A DNA stretch of 64,000 nucleotides, taken from Brachionus manjavacas (lineage: Eukaryota; Rotifera; Eurotatoria; Ploima; Brachionidae). Shown here piece after piece: positions 38,601 to 53,600 of this stretch. Position numbers and translations under genes: made by a program. The number at the start of each line of letters is the position of its first letter. Positions within the stretch are counted from its first letter, which is position 1. The notes below the pieces were generated by a model. That model was given only the letters and a program-made list of their open reading frames with translations, ran no database searches and had not been told where the DNA came from. The stretch is from contig JAHQIY010000013.1 in the NCBI GenBank assembly GCA_019054805.1, forward strand, positions 2,790,001 through 2,854,000, written 5' to 3'.

Positions 38601-41600
38601 GCTGCTCAAGCATGAGCCGCGCATGGCTCTCAAGTTGGCGAGAAAATTTTTCAACACAGTCTATCACGGATGGCAGCGAACTGGCATGATCTACGAAAAG
38701 TATGATGTGCATGTGCCCGGAGAACGGGGCGCCGGTGGCGAATATGACGTGCAGACCGGGTTCGGCTGGACCAACGGCGTCATTTTTTCGCTCATTGAAA
38801 TCTTCAAAGATGAGCTTTTGCAGCCCGCGGCCATTTGAGCTGCCAAATTTTTCTTTTTTTTTTCGTTTCTTTTTTCTATATTGATGTGATTGCATATCTG
38901 TCGTTCGGACTCGTTTAATCAAAACTACTTACAAAATTACTTACAAAAAAAAGAATTTTTTTGAAAAAAATAAAGCCCTGAAATTGTTTTTATTTTAAAA
39001 TTATTTTTTGAATTTTTTAAATGTTGATTGTGACAGTGCATTAGGAGAATAAAGTTATAAAAAAAGTTTGAAAAAAATCACTGCATAACGCACGAATAAT
39101 TTAAAAAAGCGGCATTTAAATTTTTATTTGTCATCAATCCAAATACAAACAAAAAAATTATTGATGTTTTACAATCCTTTTTTTTAAATATATGTAATAG
39201 TAAATTCCTATAACACGTTAATTTGTAAATTTACTGGTCTACCAGTAAAAATGTAAAACAAAAAGGAATAAAATTATGTTTTGTTTGTTTATTAGTAATT
39301 TTGTAAATTTACTTTAAGGTTGGTAATTATGTAAAGCAATTTTTTAGTTGCAGTAATATACTAAAACTTGAAGAATGGTCAATCTAGCGCCATCAAATAA
39401 ATATCTTCCTATTGATGATATTATCGATAAAGCTAACTATTTGTTGGTAAAAGAAATAATGCACGTGATAATCAACAAAAACAAGCACAAAAATTGTTGA
39501 CAAGAAGCAAGAAATATATTCCAGAAGCTTGCTTGGTGGTCAAGGTATGGTAAAATGCAACTGCACTGGTCAATGTATGAAAAATCGATGTGGTCGCAAA
39601 AAATCCCAGTTGTTATGTAACTCAAGATGTCATGGAGGAAATTAAGCTGCAATAACAAATAAATTTTTGATTACACTATTTCAGTAATTTACTAAACTTG
39701 CTTCAGTAAATTACTTAAATAAAAAAAATCAGTAAATATCTAAAATTTATTCATTTTTTTATGTTTAACAATTTTACAGTTAGACCAATAAATTTGTAAA
39801 TTTACGTGTTTTTGAAATTTACGGTAACATATATATAATTCAAGTTTTTGATTAAAGAAAGGTTCAAAAGCCTTGAGTAAGTCAAACGTCGAAAGGGATT
39901 TGGGTATTTACATACAAAGTGATTTAAAATGGGCTACTCAAGTTAAAGATGCTATAGCTAAAGCAAATAAATGTTGGGTTTAATTAGGAAAGCATTAAGG
40001 TATCCTTGTAGCGAGACTATCAAATTATTGTATTGTTCAATGGTTAGACCACACCTGGAATATGCTGTCGGTGCTTGGTGTCCTAATACAGAAAAAGACA
40101 TAATTGAACTTGAGAGAGTTCAAAGAGGAGCAACGAAGTTGACTCCAGAAATGCGTAACCTGGATTATAAACAACGTTTGTTAAGGTTAGATTTAACTTC
40201 CTTGAGAGGGAGTTATTTAATGTGCCAAAACGAAACTGATAAAAAAAGCTAGATAACAAAAGCTCAACAACTTTTTGCTAATGCGCAAGTTTTGTCTTCC
40301 TTGAGAACAATAAGATTAAGAGGCGATCTAATTCAAATGTTCAAATTGGTAGACAATCATGAAAAAACTGAATTTAATGAAGGTATCAACTTCAATCTCA
40401 ACACAAAATCTGGTAACCAAAGATACGAGTTAAGGAGAAATAGCTATTGTTTTACTCGTGATAGAATAATAAACTGTTTTCCGAGATTTATTACAAATAG
40501 AGTTGTAAATGGATAAAATTAACTCCCGGAAGATATGTAAATGCAAAGGGCCTAAATAGTTTTAAACCGAAGCTTGATAGTTGGATGACGAAACAAAAAG
40601 AAGCGACTGCTACAGCTCTTTAGAGCTATGCTAAACTAAACTCTAAGCTGTAGATTATACTACTACTACTACTACTACTACTACTAAGTTAAATAAAATA
40701 AAAATGATACAAATTAATTAAATTAAAACACAATTTTTACATATTTTAGTATTCATTTTTTCTAAATGATCTTTACAGATAAAACTTGCGCATTGGCAAA
40801 AAGTTGTTGACCTTTTTTTATCTCGCTTTTTTATCAGTTTCGTTTTGGCACATTAAATAACTTCCTCTAAAGTTTCCTCGAACTTTCTTCTTAGCTGGGT
40901 CTTTTTCAATAATTTGGGTTCCGGTTCTTTCAATTGATTCAACTAGATTGTAGATTAATGACTTGAGACCATTCAATTGCTCATCGACATATAAATTATT
41001 TTCCGTTGTAAATGCAGATTTTTTATTGAATCTAAAACGCTCAAAAAATTTTACTCATTTTTGAAGTCCTTTTTATCTATTTCCAAGTTTGGATTTCAAA
41101 CACTAATCTTTCTTATGAAAACGATTTTAGAATTTAATTTTGGATTAAATTTTTATCCAAGTCACAAATTTTACCTCGGAAAAAAACAAAAATACTTTGA
41201 ATAAAAGGTAATTCACAATTTTTTTTTTGAATTAATTTATTTCATTTTTCTTATAAATATCTCCGGTCATAACAATTTTAAAAAAATGCAGCTAAATTAA
41301 AATTAATTGCTTTAATTATTTTCCAACTCTTCAATATTAATCAACTTGAAGTAATATTTTAAAAAAGCTTCATCATCACTTTCACTACTTTGACAAGTGA
41401 CTTTAATCAACAACCTTTTTCTTTCGAAAAGAAAGAACCATTTGACTCTAGTTTTCGCTTCATCGTCCAATTTTATAAACTCTTCGATCTAATTTTAAAT
41501 TAATTAAATAAATATTTCAATCAATTCTTTTTCACTTAGTTACTGTCATTCCAATCATGCTTTCAAATGTCTTACCGCTGATGCCCACACCACCCAAGCT

Positions 41601-44600
41601 TGATGTGTGGTCTGACACCGTCAACTTTCTGTTCACTAATTTAACATAACCAATGTCCTGACTTTTACAGTTTTGATTCGGACACTTTTTGCTTACCGCT
41701 TGAACTTCCAAGTTGCATCTTTTACTATTTAAATTATTTAAATTCAAATTTTAAATCTTTTTCTTACCATTTAAATGAAAACAAAGACGAATCCGAGTCA
41801 ATGTCAAACGAAGTAATTACTGCGTCCAACAAAACAAACTCACTCAGAAAGGCCTGACTCAGACTTTTTTTTAAACTCTCTATATTTGTTTTTATTGCTT
41901 TATCCCCTAAAAAAATAAAATTTTTATTTATTTTTTTTAACTTTATTTAGTACTTATTTGATCTATTAAAGGCAAAGGGTCTTCAAAGTGACAATTTTTG
42001 GCAAAGGTGTACAAAGAATAGCCTTCGCGTATGTCCGGATTTGATGTAAAAATTGTTTTACTAGTAGTTGAAGCCTCCAGAGACTTGGTGTATTCGTTGT
42101 AAAAAAGTCTCAGGTCAACAGCGAATATGACTGTTTTTTTCACAAGCCAGGTAGATGCGAATTTAATTAATTCTTTGTCCCATCTTGAAATAAAATTTTT
42201 GGTGAAGGATTTAGATAATTAGATTTTTTAGTCTACATGCTCAATTTGAAGAAGTCTCTGGTTTGGTCAAATATGATCAATTCAAGCTTGGAACGCAAAA
42301 GACCATTGCGGTTTTTGATCTCTTGAACAGGCTTAATCTGAAAAAAAATTATTGCTGAATTTTAATTTTTCCATTTTACCTCTCGAATGCAAAAAAGAAT
42401 ATTTGCTTCTTGGTTAATTTTGTTCTTTTCGCTCAAAGCTAAGTCCTCTAGAGTGTAAAAGTCATTGTGGTCGCGAACAGGAACGCTTTTTAGACACGCT
42501 AAATCAGACCTGGTTGACTCATCTACCGGTTCTATTGAACCAATTGGCTCATTTATCACCAAACAGTAGTTACTAGGAGTCCATGGTCGGTAAAGTTCAT
42601 CATCGCTTTCCAAATTTTTAATTTTTACAATGGGGTTTTTGATTTTTACTTTGAGAAAAAAATTTTATTAATTAAAAAAAAAATTATTTCAACTCACCTA
42701 TTGATTGCATTTGGATGTTATTGACAATTTCGTCAATGTATTCTCTACTTCCCCAACAAGTGACAAATATAAAATCCATCTCACTGTCTCTTATTATCAA
42801 TCCTAATACATGTAAGGGTTTTAAAGGATCTTGTAGAATATTTAAAAATTAAAAGACAAATAGTTTATTTTAATTTACTTTTTGGAGATGTTACAACTCT
42901 TTTTTCTTGTTTTAACAAAACTAGTCCTGTTAATTCCTATGAAGAAAAATTTTCTACAATTTAAATTAATTTATTTTTACTACAGTTATTTCTATTTCCG
43001 GCTGTATTTCACAAATCCGGTTGGCAAAATTACGTGGCACATCTCTCCAAATATTCATCTAAAAAATATTTTAAAGTAAAAAATTTAATAATTTTAATCA
43101 TAAAAATATTAAATGAAGAACTATTAGAATTTATTTTTCAAGGTAAATTTAATATTCAAAATTGTTTAAAAATTTTTTTATGCAGCGACGCATCTTCAAG
43201 TTAAACTAACAATAATCGGACATTTTAAATAATTATGAATTTATAAAATTTTAATTTTAATCTCTTTTTAATTTGAATTATTGAGATATTTGAATATAAA
43301 TTAAATCAAGCTTAAAATTAAATGTTAAAATTGATTTGAAAAATTTTTGGAAAAATATTGCAGATAAATCTTGACTTTAATTTCTAAAATTTTAATTATC
43401 TAATTTTGGTCATAAAATAATTAGATGCTGAACTACAAAATGGTTAAAAAAAATTAATTAATTTTTTTTTTCAATGATTCATTAATTTATAGAGAGAGGG
43501 GTTGTAATTAATTAAAATAATGGTAAGTGATAAGCTTATTAGATAAGAGAAAAGTTTATTAGAATAGAAAATTTTTATTAAAAAAAGGCGATATAAAAAA
43601 TTTATTTTCAAAATAAAAATAATTTAAATTTATTTTTTTCGTTTTCTTGATTTACAATTTTCAATTTCTATCACCCTGTCCATAAAGTCTTTTTGACCAA
43701 ATGGACGATTTAAAATAGCTCAGTACTTTTTATTTAAGTTCCCAGCAAAATTGGTGAGGGCAGAAAGAGTCTTTATCAAGAGTAAGTCCCTCCACACACG
43801 AGTCTATCTTAATTCCATTTAAAATACCAAAAATTCAGTAAAAATCTTTACCAATATTCAGATCTACATTGAAACGTGGGAGTTAAGTATGTTTAGTTGC
43901 GAATATTGGAAAAAACACTTTATACATAAACATGTCCAAATACAGCTACATCTTCAGCTACAACAACAACTTGAGCAGAAGCTACAGCTTCAAAAAAGAG
44001 AGGAAGGCCAAGAAAAATCAACGCAAGTCCTCAACAAGCTAAACGTGGTCGCGGAAGGTATTGAATATTGAATTAATTTTATATAATAATTTGTTTTGTG
44101 TTTTATTTTGGTTTTATATACTAAATGCTAATATTTTTGCTACTTTTTTTTATCTACTTTTCATGGATAAATTAGCTACTAAAAAATATTTTAGCTCCTC
44201 GAAAAAATATAATCCGAAAATTTTTATTTGAAAAATTAAAAAAAAAAAAAATTTATTACAAATAAAATGCAAAAAATGACAACTTTTTGCTCGGAATAGA
44301 ATTTACCTAATCTGAAAAATGTATGTAATTTATTTTCGTTGTATTTTTTTATTTAAAATGTGTACTTTTACAAGAACCAAAGATTTAATTTAAAAAGAAA
44401 AAATATTTTTTTTTAAATTGAAATGATAAATAATTAAATTATTAATAAAATAAAAAAAATTTCTTCCAGCTCATTGATAAAATAGATTATTAAATTTTTA
44501 GACTAATTTTTTGTAAAGTTTATTTTGAACTTTTTTTCAAAAGTATCTTTATCTAGAAATCAAAATTTAATTCAAAAATAAGTTAAAAGAAATAGTTTAT

Positions 44601-47600
44601 AAACTTAAATTTAAAAGTCAATTTTATCAATAATTTTAGAGCATATTTTTCAGCAGCAGGGAAAAACGAATTCTGCTGAGGTTATAATTTTTATCTAAAA
44701 ATTTTTGTTTTGATTTATCAGACAACATTTTGGTCATTAGTGACAAAAATCAATCAAATCAAATTGACAACCAAAAACACATTTATTTTCACAGGTGATC
44801 AATAATTTTATTTACAATTTTTATATTCAAAAAAAAATAATATTTTCATAAAAATAAAATTACTCATTTGAAAAAATATTCGGATCGAACATAAAATTCG
44901 ATTCCGTTCTGGCATCGAGCACATTTTCGTCCAGAGCGGACGTTGCCAAAAGAGCATAATCCTCCCTGACAAGTCCAATATTTAGGCAAGACAAGTAGTG
45001 TACAGATCTTCGTCTATTTATTTGCCTGGCATGTTTTCTTTGTTCATGCTTGCATATTTCGTGCAAAAACGGTCTGTAGTCCAAAGCGAGGGCTTTGCTG
45101 GACGTGAATCTGGGCAAAGCTTGCGCTAGCCGGTTCACAGACACGTTCGAGCCGAAATTAAACTGGTGCACTCGGCCATAATTCAACCACTCGTAAAAAT
45201 CAATATTTTTTCCATTCAACAAAAAATTGAACACTTCAAAAAATTCAAACAGATCTTGCTTAACAAAAGTGGTGTCCAGTTTGGTCAGGTCTTCCTCGGC
45301 GAGCTTGGACTCGGCAGCACTTGGCTGGTTCATGAACGGGTTGAAGGAGCCCGAGTTGGCGACATGATCGCCAAGGCCGTCTTTGAGTATCAACAAGTCG
45401 TAGCGCTTGAAATTGACCGGCTGCTCTTGGTTAAAAACACAGCCCGTCTCCAAATGCAAGCAGGTCATTATTCTCTTGCTCAGCATGTCCATGAACAACA
45501 GCTGTTCTAGAAAGAAGCCGTCCACGTGCAGAGCACAATTAGTGTGGTAAACAAAAAAACTGTTCAGATTTAAACTGGTCTGTTTGGCGGCACTTTTCAG
45601 CTTTTTCATCTGGCACCTGTCCGCATTGGTCAGCATGATTTGTAGTTGATTGATCGACTTTCTCATGTCACACTTGCACTCGTGGCTAATCCTGTAGGCC
45701 GTGGATGTGTCCAGGCGCATCGATTCGGCCCTGGCCACACTCTTCAAGAATCGCACCGCCGCGTCTATCCTAGGACGGCCAAAGTCGATTTTCTCCACAT
45801 TCAAATTCACTTTTTCCTGGATGAACTCATCGCTGGTCGTGAGAACAATGGGCTTTTTGGACTTTTTTACAAAGTGATTCACCGCCGACCAGAAGCCCAC
45901 GTCCTCGCGAAAAACAACGTCAATTTCATCGAACAAAATCAACGACTCTTTGTGGATGTTCACCGAGCTTTGTTCGTGCTCGACCAGACCGGACGCGTTG
46001 CTGAGCACGGCCTCGCGCCTAAGACTACTCTTGCGCTTGCGCGACTTGCCGCAAGCTTTCTCAATCGAGTTGAAAAATTTGTCCATTTTAAAGCTGGCCG
46101 TGGCAGTCAAGTCCTTTTTGCTGCCCGAGACATGGTGCGAATTGAGTGCTCCGTCCAGCTCTTGAATTATTTGGCTCTTGCATCTGGACGAGGACGAGTT
46201 CACCTCGAACACCTTGAAGCCGAGCTGCTTGGCCACCGAGTACACCGAGCTGGTCTTGCCGGAGCCGTGCGGACCCGACAGCAACACAGCGTTCGAGTAG
46301 AATTTTCTGCCGTTGACAAAGCTTTCGGATAAATCCGAGTCGCACGAAAAGTCCGAGTCGGACTCGTCGCCATCAGTGCCACGCGAGTCCAGATTTTTGC
46401 ACAGTGTCGACTTCCATCCTCTGAGCCATTCCTTTAGGCGCTCTATTTGGCTCTTGTTGGTCACTATGTCTTTTTCGTCGCTGAACTGATGCTTTTCGGT
46501 CCAGAGCTGGTGTGTGCACGCCAAAATTTGGCTGCTGTCAGTCTTGCGTCTTTTCGGCTGTCTTGGCCTTGCCGGCGAGCTAGACTCGGACAGCTGACTC
46601 ATGTCCAAGGTGGCGTCATTCAGCGTGTCCGATAGACCTGTTCGCTCCTCGCTGATTGTGTCTATTTGCTTGTCCAGGCTGTCAATGGTCAGACTGATGC
46701 TAAATGTTACATTGTCAATGGGCTTTAATTGAAATAAATTGATGAGTTTTTTTTCGTATTTTGCAATTCAAAATTTAACTTTATTTAAAAGGAAAATTGA
46801 AGTTTTTATCAAATTTAAATTTCAAATAAAATTTTAAAAAAAAAAAAAAGTTTTTTTTATCACTTTTTTAAATATTAAATTTAAAATTTTTTATTAAACA
46901 TGATCTAAATCAATATTTTGAAATTTTGCTATACAAGACATGACCTGGATGCTTTGATGTGGATTTTAAATCTGTCTTTAAAATTTTGAAATTAATATTT
47001 TATAAAAATCAATTAAAGATCAATTGGAAAAAAAAAATTTTTTTATATAATATTAAGATAATATACATTTTGTGTTTTAATAAAAAAAAATTTCAAAAAA
47101 ACTTATTTCATTATATTTATTAAGATTCTAATCTATTTCTTTTTGATCATGTGATCATGATCATGAACTTCGAGTTGCCGAAAAAAAGGTTAATTGAAAT
47201 AGGAACAAATGTCTAGAAAAAAAATTAAAAGAGAAAATGATTAGATAAATCATATCTGACGATAATTATGAAGTTTCACAAGAAAAAAAAAATTTCTCAA
47301 AAAATAAGGTACAAATCACTAAATTAGAAATTACACACAATCTAATGACAAAAAATTTACCTTTAGAGACTTTATTTATTATATTTTGACTTATTGAACA
47401 ATCCAACTAGAAAAGAGACTCAAGTAGCATTTCTGAGCGTAGCTACAATTTTAAATTTAAAAAATAAAAAAAGATTAGGTTTTTTCTCTTTATTTTTCCA
47501 TTTCAAACCAAAAAATTGTATTTTGATTTTTTTTTAAATGTTAATTTTATAAATTTAATAAAAATTGATGCTTTAAATTTTTTCTTTTGATCTTTAAAAA

Positions 47601-50600
47601 CCTTTAAATTGACTCCAAACAGTGATAATTTTATTATTAAAAAATTTAAAATTAATATGGTCTTTTCACACACAAAAATTTTTTTTTCCTTGAACTCATA
47701 TTCTCGAATAGATCAGAAGTATTCCGAATACATGGCAAGTATTTTGGACAATCCTTCTCAATTGTGTAATTGCTACCTAACAATTTTTTCTTTATTTCCT
47801 GAACTTTCAAATATTTAAACATGTCTAATCTCTAGTTATTTCAACTTAACGTTTTTAAATTTTTTTTATCATTAAAAGCAAACAGAGCATTAGGTATGAT
47901 CAAGCACACATTCAAAAACTTAAGTGTTACTTCTCTTAGGCTCCTCTATACAGCACTAGTCCGTCCACATCTTGAATATGCTGTAAGCGTCTGGAGCCCT
48001 ACAACTAAAGGTGATATACAGATAATCGAAAAGGTACAACGGAGAGCGACTAAACTTCTAAGTTGTCTAAAAAATATTCCATATGAATCAAGGCTAAAGA
48101 TTTTAAATTTGACAACCCTTGAAGAGAGGCGAAAAAGAGGTGATTTAATCCAAATGTACAAACTAGTCAAAGGTATGGGAAATATGAATTTAATAAATGG
48201 AATTAATTATGCAAAAATAACAACAGGACCAGCTGGTAATTTAAGAAGACATGACAAAAGACTAGTGAGAGAACTGACCAAGAAGGGTCCTCCACGTTTC
48301 AATTTCTTAACTAATAGGGTGGGATATATGGAATGGTTTGTCAACAAGAGCTGTAAATGCTGTTTCACTCAATAGTTTCAAGGCAATAATCGACAGAGAA
48401 GTTTTTGGTATGGATAAAAGCAAAGACTGCTAAGGCTCTTAATGGGCCAGGCGCCATATTGACGTTGGTATAGCGATAATTTTCGCTGTACAGCAGTTCA
48501 CACTACTACTACTACTACTACTACTTAATCCTTTTTTTAATTCTATCTTATTTAACTTTATTTTTGATTCTATTTTTTTAATTTTTGATTTTTTATTTTT
48601 TTCATATTTTATATATTTTTATTCTGAAGGAGCATTAGTTTGGTATTGTTGAGCTTAATAAACAAAGTTGGATGGAAATTTATTGTACTAGCTATACTTT
48701 TTCAAAAGAATTAATTTGTAAACTAATTAAAAAGCCTTGGTGCGGAAATTTTTTAATTTTTCTAAAATTAATTTTTTTGTCTTAAACTTATTTTTTTTGG
48801 TACCAAGTTAGCCTAAAATAAAAATAAAAATTTCTTCATTTTTTCATTATTTATTCATTATTTTTTTGTTACACGATTAAGTTTTTTTGATATTCAATAA
48901 ATCCCGGCCAAATTAAAGGAACAAATTTAATTTTTTCGTAGAAAAAAAATATTTTTATGGTATAAAAAAGGCCTTCAATTGTTTTATTTATTGTTCTTTT
49001 TCCGGTTTTGGGAAGTTCAGTACAAAAGAACAGAACAAAATGTATAACAATTAAATAAATTTTTTTAAAAGCTTAAAACTCTGCAATTAAATTGCGCAGT
49101 TGAATTAAATAATTTTTGATGACATGTATTTTAATGACGTTATTTTTTGATTCTAAACTTCAAGATGCCTCGAAAATACCCTTTCGGCCTTTGAGTAAAA
49201 TTGCTAACCATAAATTTTCAAACCACATTTTGAAAAAATTTTAAAATCAATTAAAATCTTAATGAAAAAGGATATCAATTTATTCTTATCAGGTCTTTAA
49301 AAAATTTATTCAATTTTTTTCCATATTTTCTGGTCTTTTTATCATAGTGTACTGAATTTTTGTTTTCCTTTTTTTATGAAGTTTTTTTATGAAGTTTCTT
49401 CTTATTTATTTTCAAAAATGTTTTAATTAAATCAAAAAAGTTAATTAAATAAAAAACGATTAAATCTGAGATTACAAGAGTAATTAAGATTTAATCGATA
49501 AAATATGGACAATTATTTGATTGGAAATCTTGGAAAGGTACCATTTTTGGATCCTTCAATTGACTATTTCAGAGGTGGAAAGAAAATTTTGAGTTATCTC
49601 TAAAAACTTTTATTTTAGTTTACTCAACTGTTAAAATATCAGCTTAATGAATATTATTACTGTACGTTTTTTAAAAAAAATTAATTTAAATTAATTAACT
49701 TTTACAAGTCAATAGATTGATAAAATGTCACGAAAAATTTTTTCTTTTATTTAAAATTGTGTAATGTACCAGTTCAAGCTAAAAATAATAAAATAATAAT
49801 TTGGTAAAAGTTGTAAAATGATTTATTAATCAAAGAAAAAAAAGAAATAAGAAATATCTGTATTTAAAAAGTTACGAAATTCAGAGAATTTACTAAATTT
49901 TTTTTCAATTAAAAAAACGTTTATTTAATATTTGTCTTTTTATCTTTTTCGAGCATAACCACGTTAAGATTACAAAAAAATCAAAAATAAAAAAAAAATT
50001 TTATTTAAATTCTAATTTTTTTTTCACTGCTGATTAATTTTTTTATTTATTAAATGAAAATTTTTTTCGACCCTTTTTGGTAGCTTTTCTTTTGATCTTT
50101 TTTATATGACATGAAAACATAAATTTTTTTATAGCAAAAATTAATTAAATAAAATATTTTTTTGATTTATTATTATTATATATATTTTTGATTTTTGAAT
50201 ATTTTTTAGATTTGATTGAATAAAAAATGCTGTAGAAAAAGATTTAATTTATTGAACTAAAATAGAAGCAACAATTTTCAAAACACACCTTTTTTTCTGG
50301 AGAAATGTTTTTTTTTGTTAAATTACGAAGATAAAAATATACCATTATTTAAAAATATTTTTTAAAAAATTTATCAATTGAATTTCTTTATTTTTTATCC
50401 TATTCAACAAAAAATGAATTTCAAAATATGCTTGACAATTATTTTAAAATTTTAATTACTTTATTTTTAATAAAAAAATTAAAAAAAGACTAATTATTCC
50501 TATATCTTTGATTATTCTCTGGTTTTAACAATTATCTTAAGTCCTTAGAACAGAATTTGAACTGAAAGTAGAGCGATTTTTATTTAGGTTTTTTAGTCAA

Positions 50601-53600
50601 CTTTTAACACACTGAAAACTTTTCTCGGTCTTATTTAAAAAAAATTTTACAAAATATAAAAAAGTCAATCAAAAATAAAAAAAAAATTTCAGAGAGCAAA
50701 ATTTAAACAAGGCAGGGTTCGTCCTAGTATTTGGGAAATCATCGAAAATTCTTCCTGATAAAAAAAATATGCTTTTGGGATTTTTTTTTTAATTTTCGTG
50801 TATTTTTGGTATTCTTTAATATAAAACAAAAATGGTCAAAAAATAATCACTTTGGTCATTGAGTGTAAAAGATTAAAATTTATTATCTAAAAAATGTTAT
50901 TAATTAATGATAAATTACAAAATTTTATTAAAAATTGATCTTTACCATTACCAAAATTCGAGTTTTTTTAGAAGAGCTTACTGAGGAAAAAAAGGAAACG
51001 ATTTCTAATAATTTAAAAGAGGAAGTTATTTCAAAATTTATTACCTGTGAACACGAACACTTTGGTATAATGTTATTGTATTTTGAAAAATTAAAATCTA
51101 ATTTCTGGTTTAATGGTCCAAAATTTAATTCGGTCTTTGGTTTGAGCTCGAATTTAGGCTCGATTTGTTCTTTTAAAAAAAATTTTTCTTCATCTTAAAA
51201 TAATTTATTTAATGTCATCAAAAAATATTGTTTTTTTAATGAACCTGTGAATTGATGTATGTGTTGAACTTGCAGAGGGATGTAGACTTGAGCCGGTTTA
51301 GAGGCCGATGTTTCCAGTTTTTTATTGTTTTCGTCCAATTTGACAACATCTTCGCTCAGAATTATGATATCGTTCTCGTTGGGTTCTTTATTTTCTTTTA
51401 TTATTTTTTGTCTATTGTCATCTTTTTTGTTGATTTTGTTCATAAGAACGTCAAAAGCGCTCTTTTTTGTAGCCATCTGAAAAAGCGTGTTTTTTCTCAA
51501 TTCAATTTGAAAAAACTAGACGACATTTTCAAAATTAGTTTTTTAAATTTTAAGTTTTTTATCAAATTTATTTTCAAAATAAAATTATTCTATTATTTAA
51601 TCAAATACAACTTAACTTGAAGATAGATATTTTTGGCTATATTACTAAGTTTCGATATTGACAAAATAAGGCTTAAATAATAAAAAAATTTTCTGGTAAA
51701 TTATAAAAAGGACAAATGTTCCTTTGGAAAAGATAAACACTGCTTTAATTTACATGGTTTATTTAAAAATTTATCTAATTTTTTAGTCAGACCGGGAAAA
51801 TTCTGTTCTCACCTAAAGATTGACAATTTTTTTCTTTTTTTTCAAATTTTATTAATTTTTTTTATCAAAACTTAATAGTAGTAGTAGTAAAAAACCGCGG
51901 CATGAAATTGATCATGCGGAGCGCGTCAACAGTAGATGACGCCCTGTAGCGGTGGCGAGATGCTTGCCGAGGTTGTTCTTGAATAAGTTGACTGTAGTTG
52001 AGTTGATGACTTCGTCTGGTAGGCCGTTCCAAAAGTTAGCAATTCTATTATTGAAAAAATTGCGCCTTGGATTACAACATCTTACTATTTCACGCCTGAA
52101 AAGTCCTCTTTGCCCCGTCGCGGCTCCGAGCATAGCGGTTTTGCGTACTAGTTTATGTGCTCTAAATTTGATTCAAGCTTAAATTTCTGAATTATGTCTC
52201 CGCGGATACGCCTTATTGTTAGTGTAGTTAGCCCTAGTTTGCTGCATCGATCTTCGTAGTTGAGGCTTTTGAATTCATGTATGGTTTTCGTGGCTCTGTG
52301 TTGTACTTTTTCTAGCAGTTTTATGTCTTTTTGGGTGTATGGACTCCAGGCCGAGCTTGCAAATTCCAAGTGCGGTCTAATATAACATGTGTAAAGCTTT
52401 TTCCAGAGTTTTGCGTCTCTTAACGTAAAGGCGTTCTTTAGTGAGCTGAATATAAAGTTTGCGTTAGCAGCGGCTTTACTGACTTGGTGTGATGGCTTAA
52501 GATCATTAGAGATAAAAATGCCGAGGTCTCTTTCGCTTGTAGTTTCAGTTATTTTGATGTTTGTATTTGAGCTGTGATCTGACATTGTGTAGGTTGCTTT
52601 TGGGTTGTTTTTGCCTATATGCATTACTTTGCATTTCGATATGTTTAATCTCATCAGTCACTTGTTTGACCAGTCGTTGATTGTGTTTATGTCATTTTGT
52701 AAACTGGTGGTGCTATTTTCAGAGTGGCTCGGGTCTATTTTGGCTAGAATCTTCGTGTCATCGGCGTTCATTTTCGCTTGATTGGTAATTCCATCACTGA
52801 TGTCGTTGATATAGATGACGAAAAGTGTAGGGCCGTGTAAGTGAAGGGTAATAGATTAAGATATTAATAAAAATGATAGAAAAAGTTTTTTTCAATACTT
52901 TTAAATTAAACACAAAATGTTTATTATTTTAATCATTTAAAAAAAAAAAACTTTTTTTTATACTTAAACAATATATTACACTTAAACAATGTTAAATTTT
53001 TATTGCAATATTTCAAAATATTGATTTAGATTTTATTAAACTTCAGAAAAAAATGCAAATTTCCAATATTTATTTCCAATTAAAGATCAAACAAATCATG
53101 TTTAATAAAGTTTAAAAATTTAGTATTTAAAAAATTGATAATTAATGCCTTTTTTTAAATCAAAAAATAAAGATTTTGATCTGAAATTTAAATTTGATCA
53201 TAAACTTCAATTTGCCCTTTTTTCACAAATTCGTTCTAACGAGGTTTATTCTAATTTAGATTAGTTAAATAGTGTAATAGTGTGGTTTATCTATTAAAGA
53301 GGTTAATGTTCCAAAAAGAGGTTCTTCAAAGCGAGGTCTGAAAAATAAAAGCAAATTTAGGAATTTCAAAAAAAAAATATTTAAAATCAACCCAAAATAA
53401 TTCATTCTTTATTTAATTTTGAATTTTTTTTAAATTAAACAAATATACAATGCTTTTGCGGTTTAAAACATTTTTATCAAATTCAACATATTTTGCAACA
53501 AAATATCAAATTCTAAAAATAACAAAAATATTTCTTCAAGTGAAAACAAATCCGAGCTTTTGTAAATCGGATTTGAACTCGGAAAGATATAAATAATTAA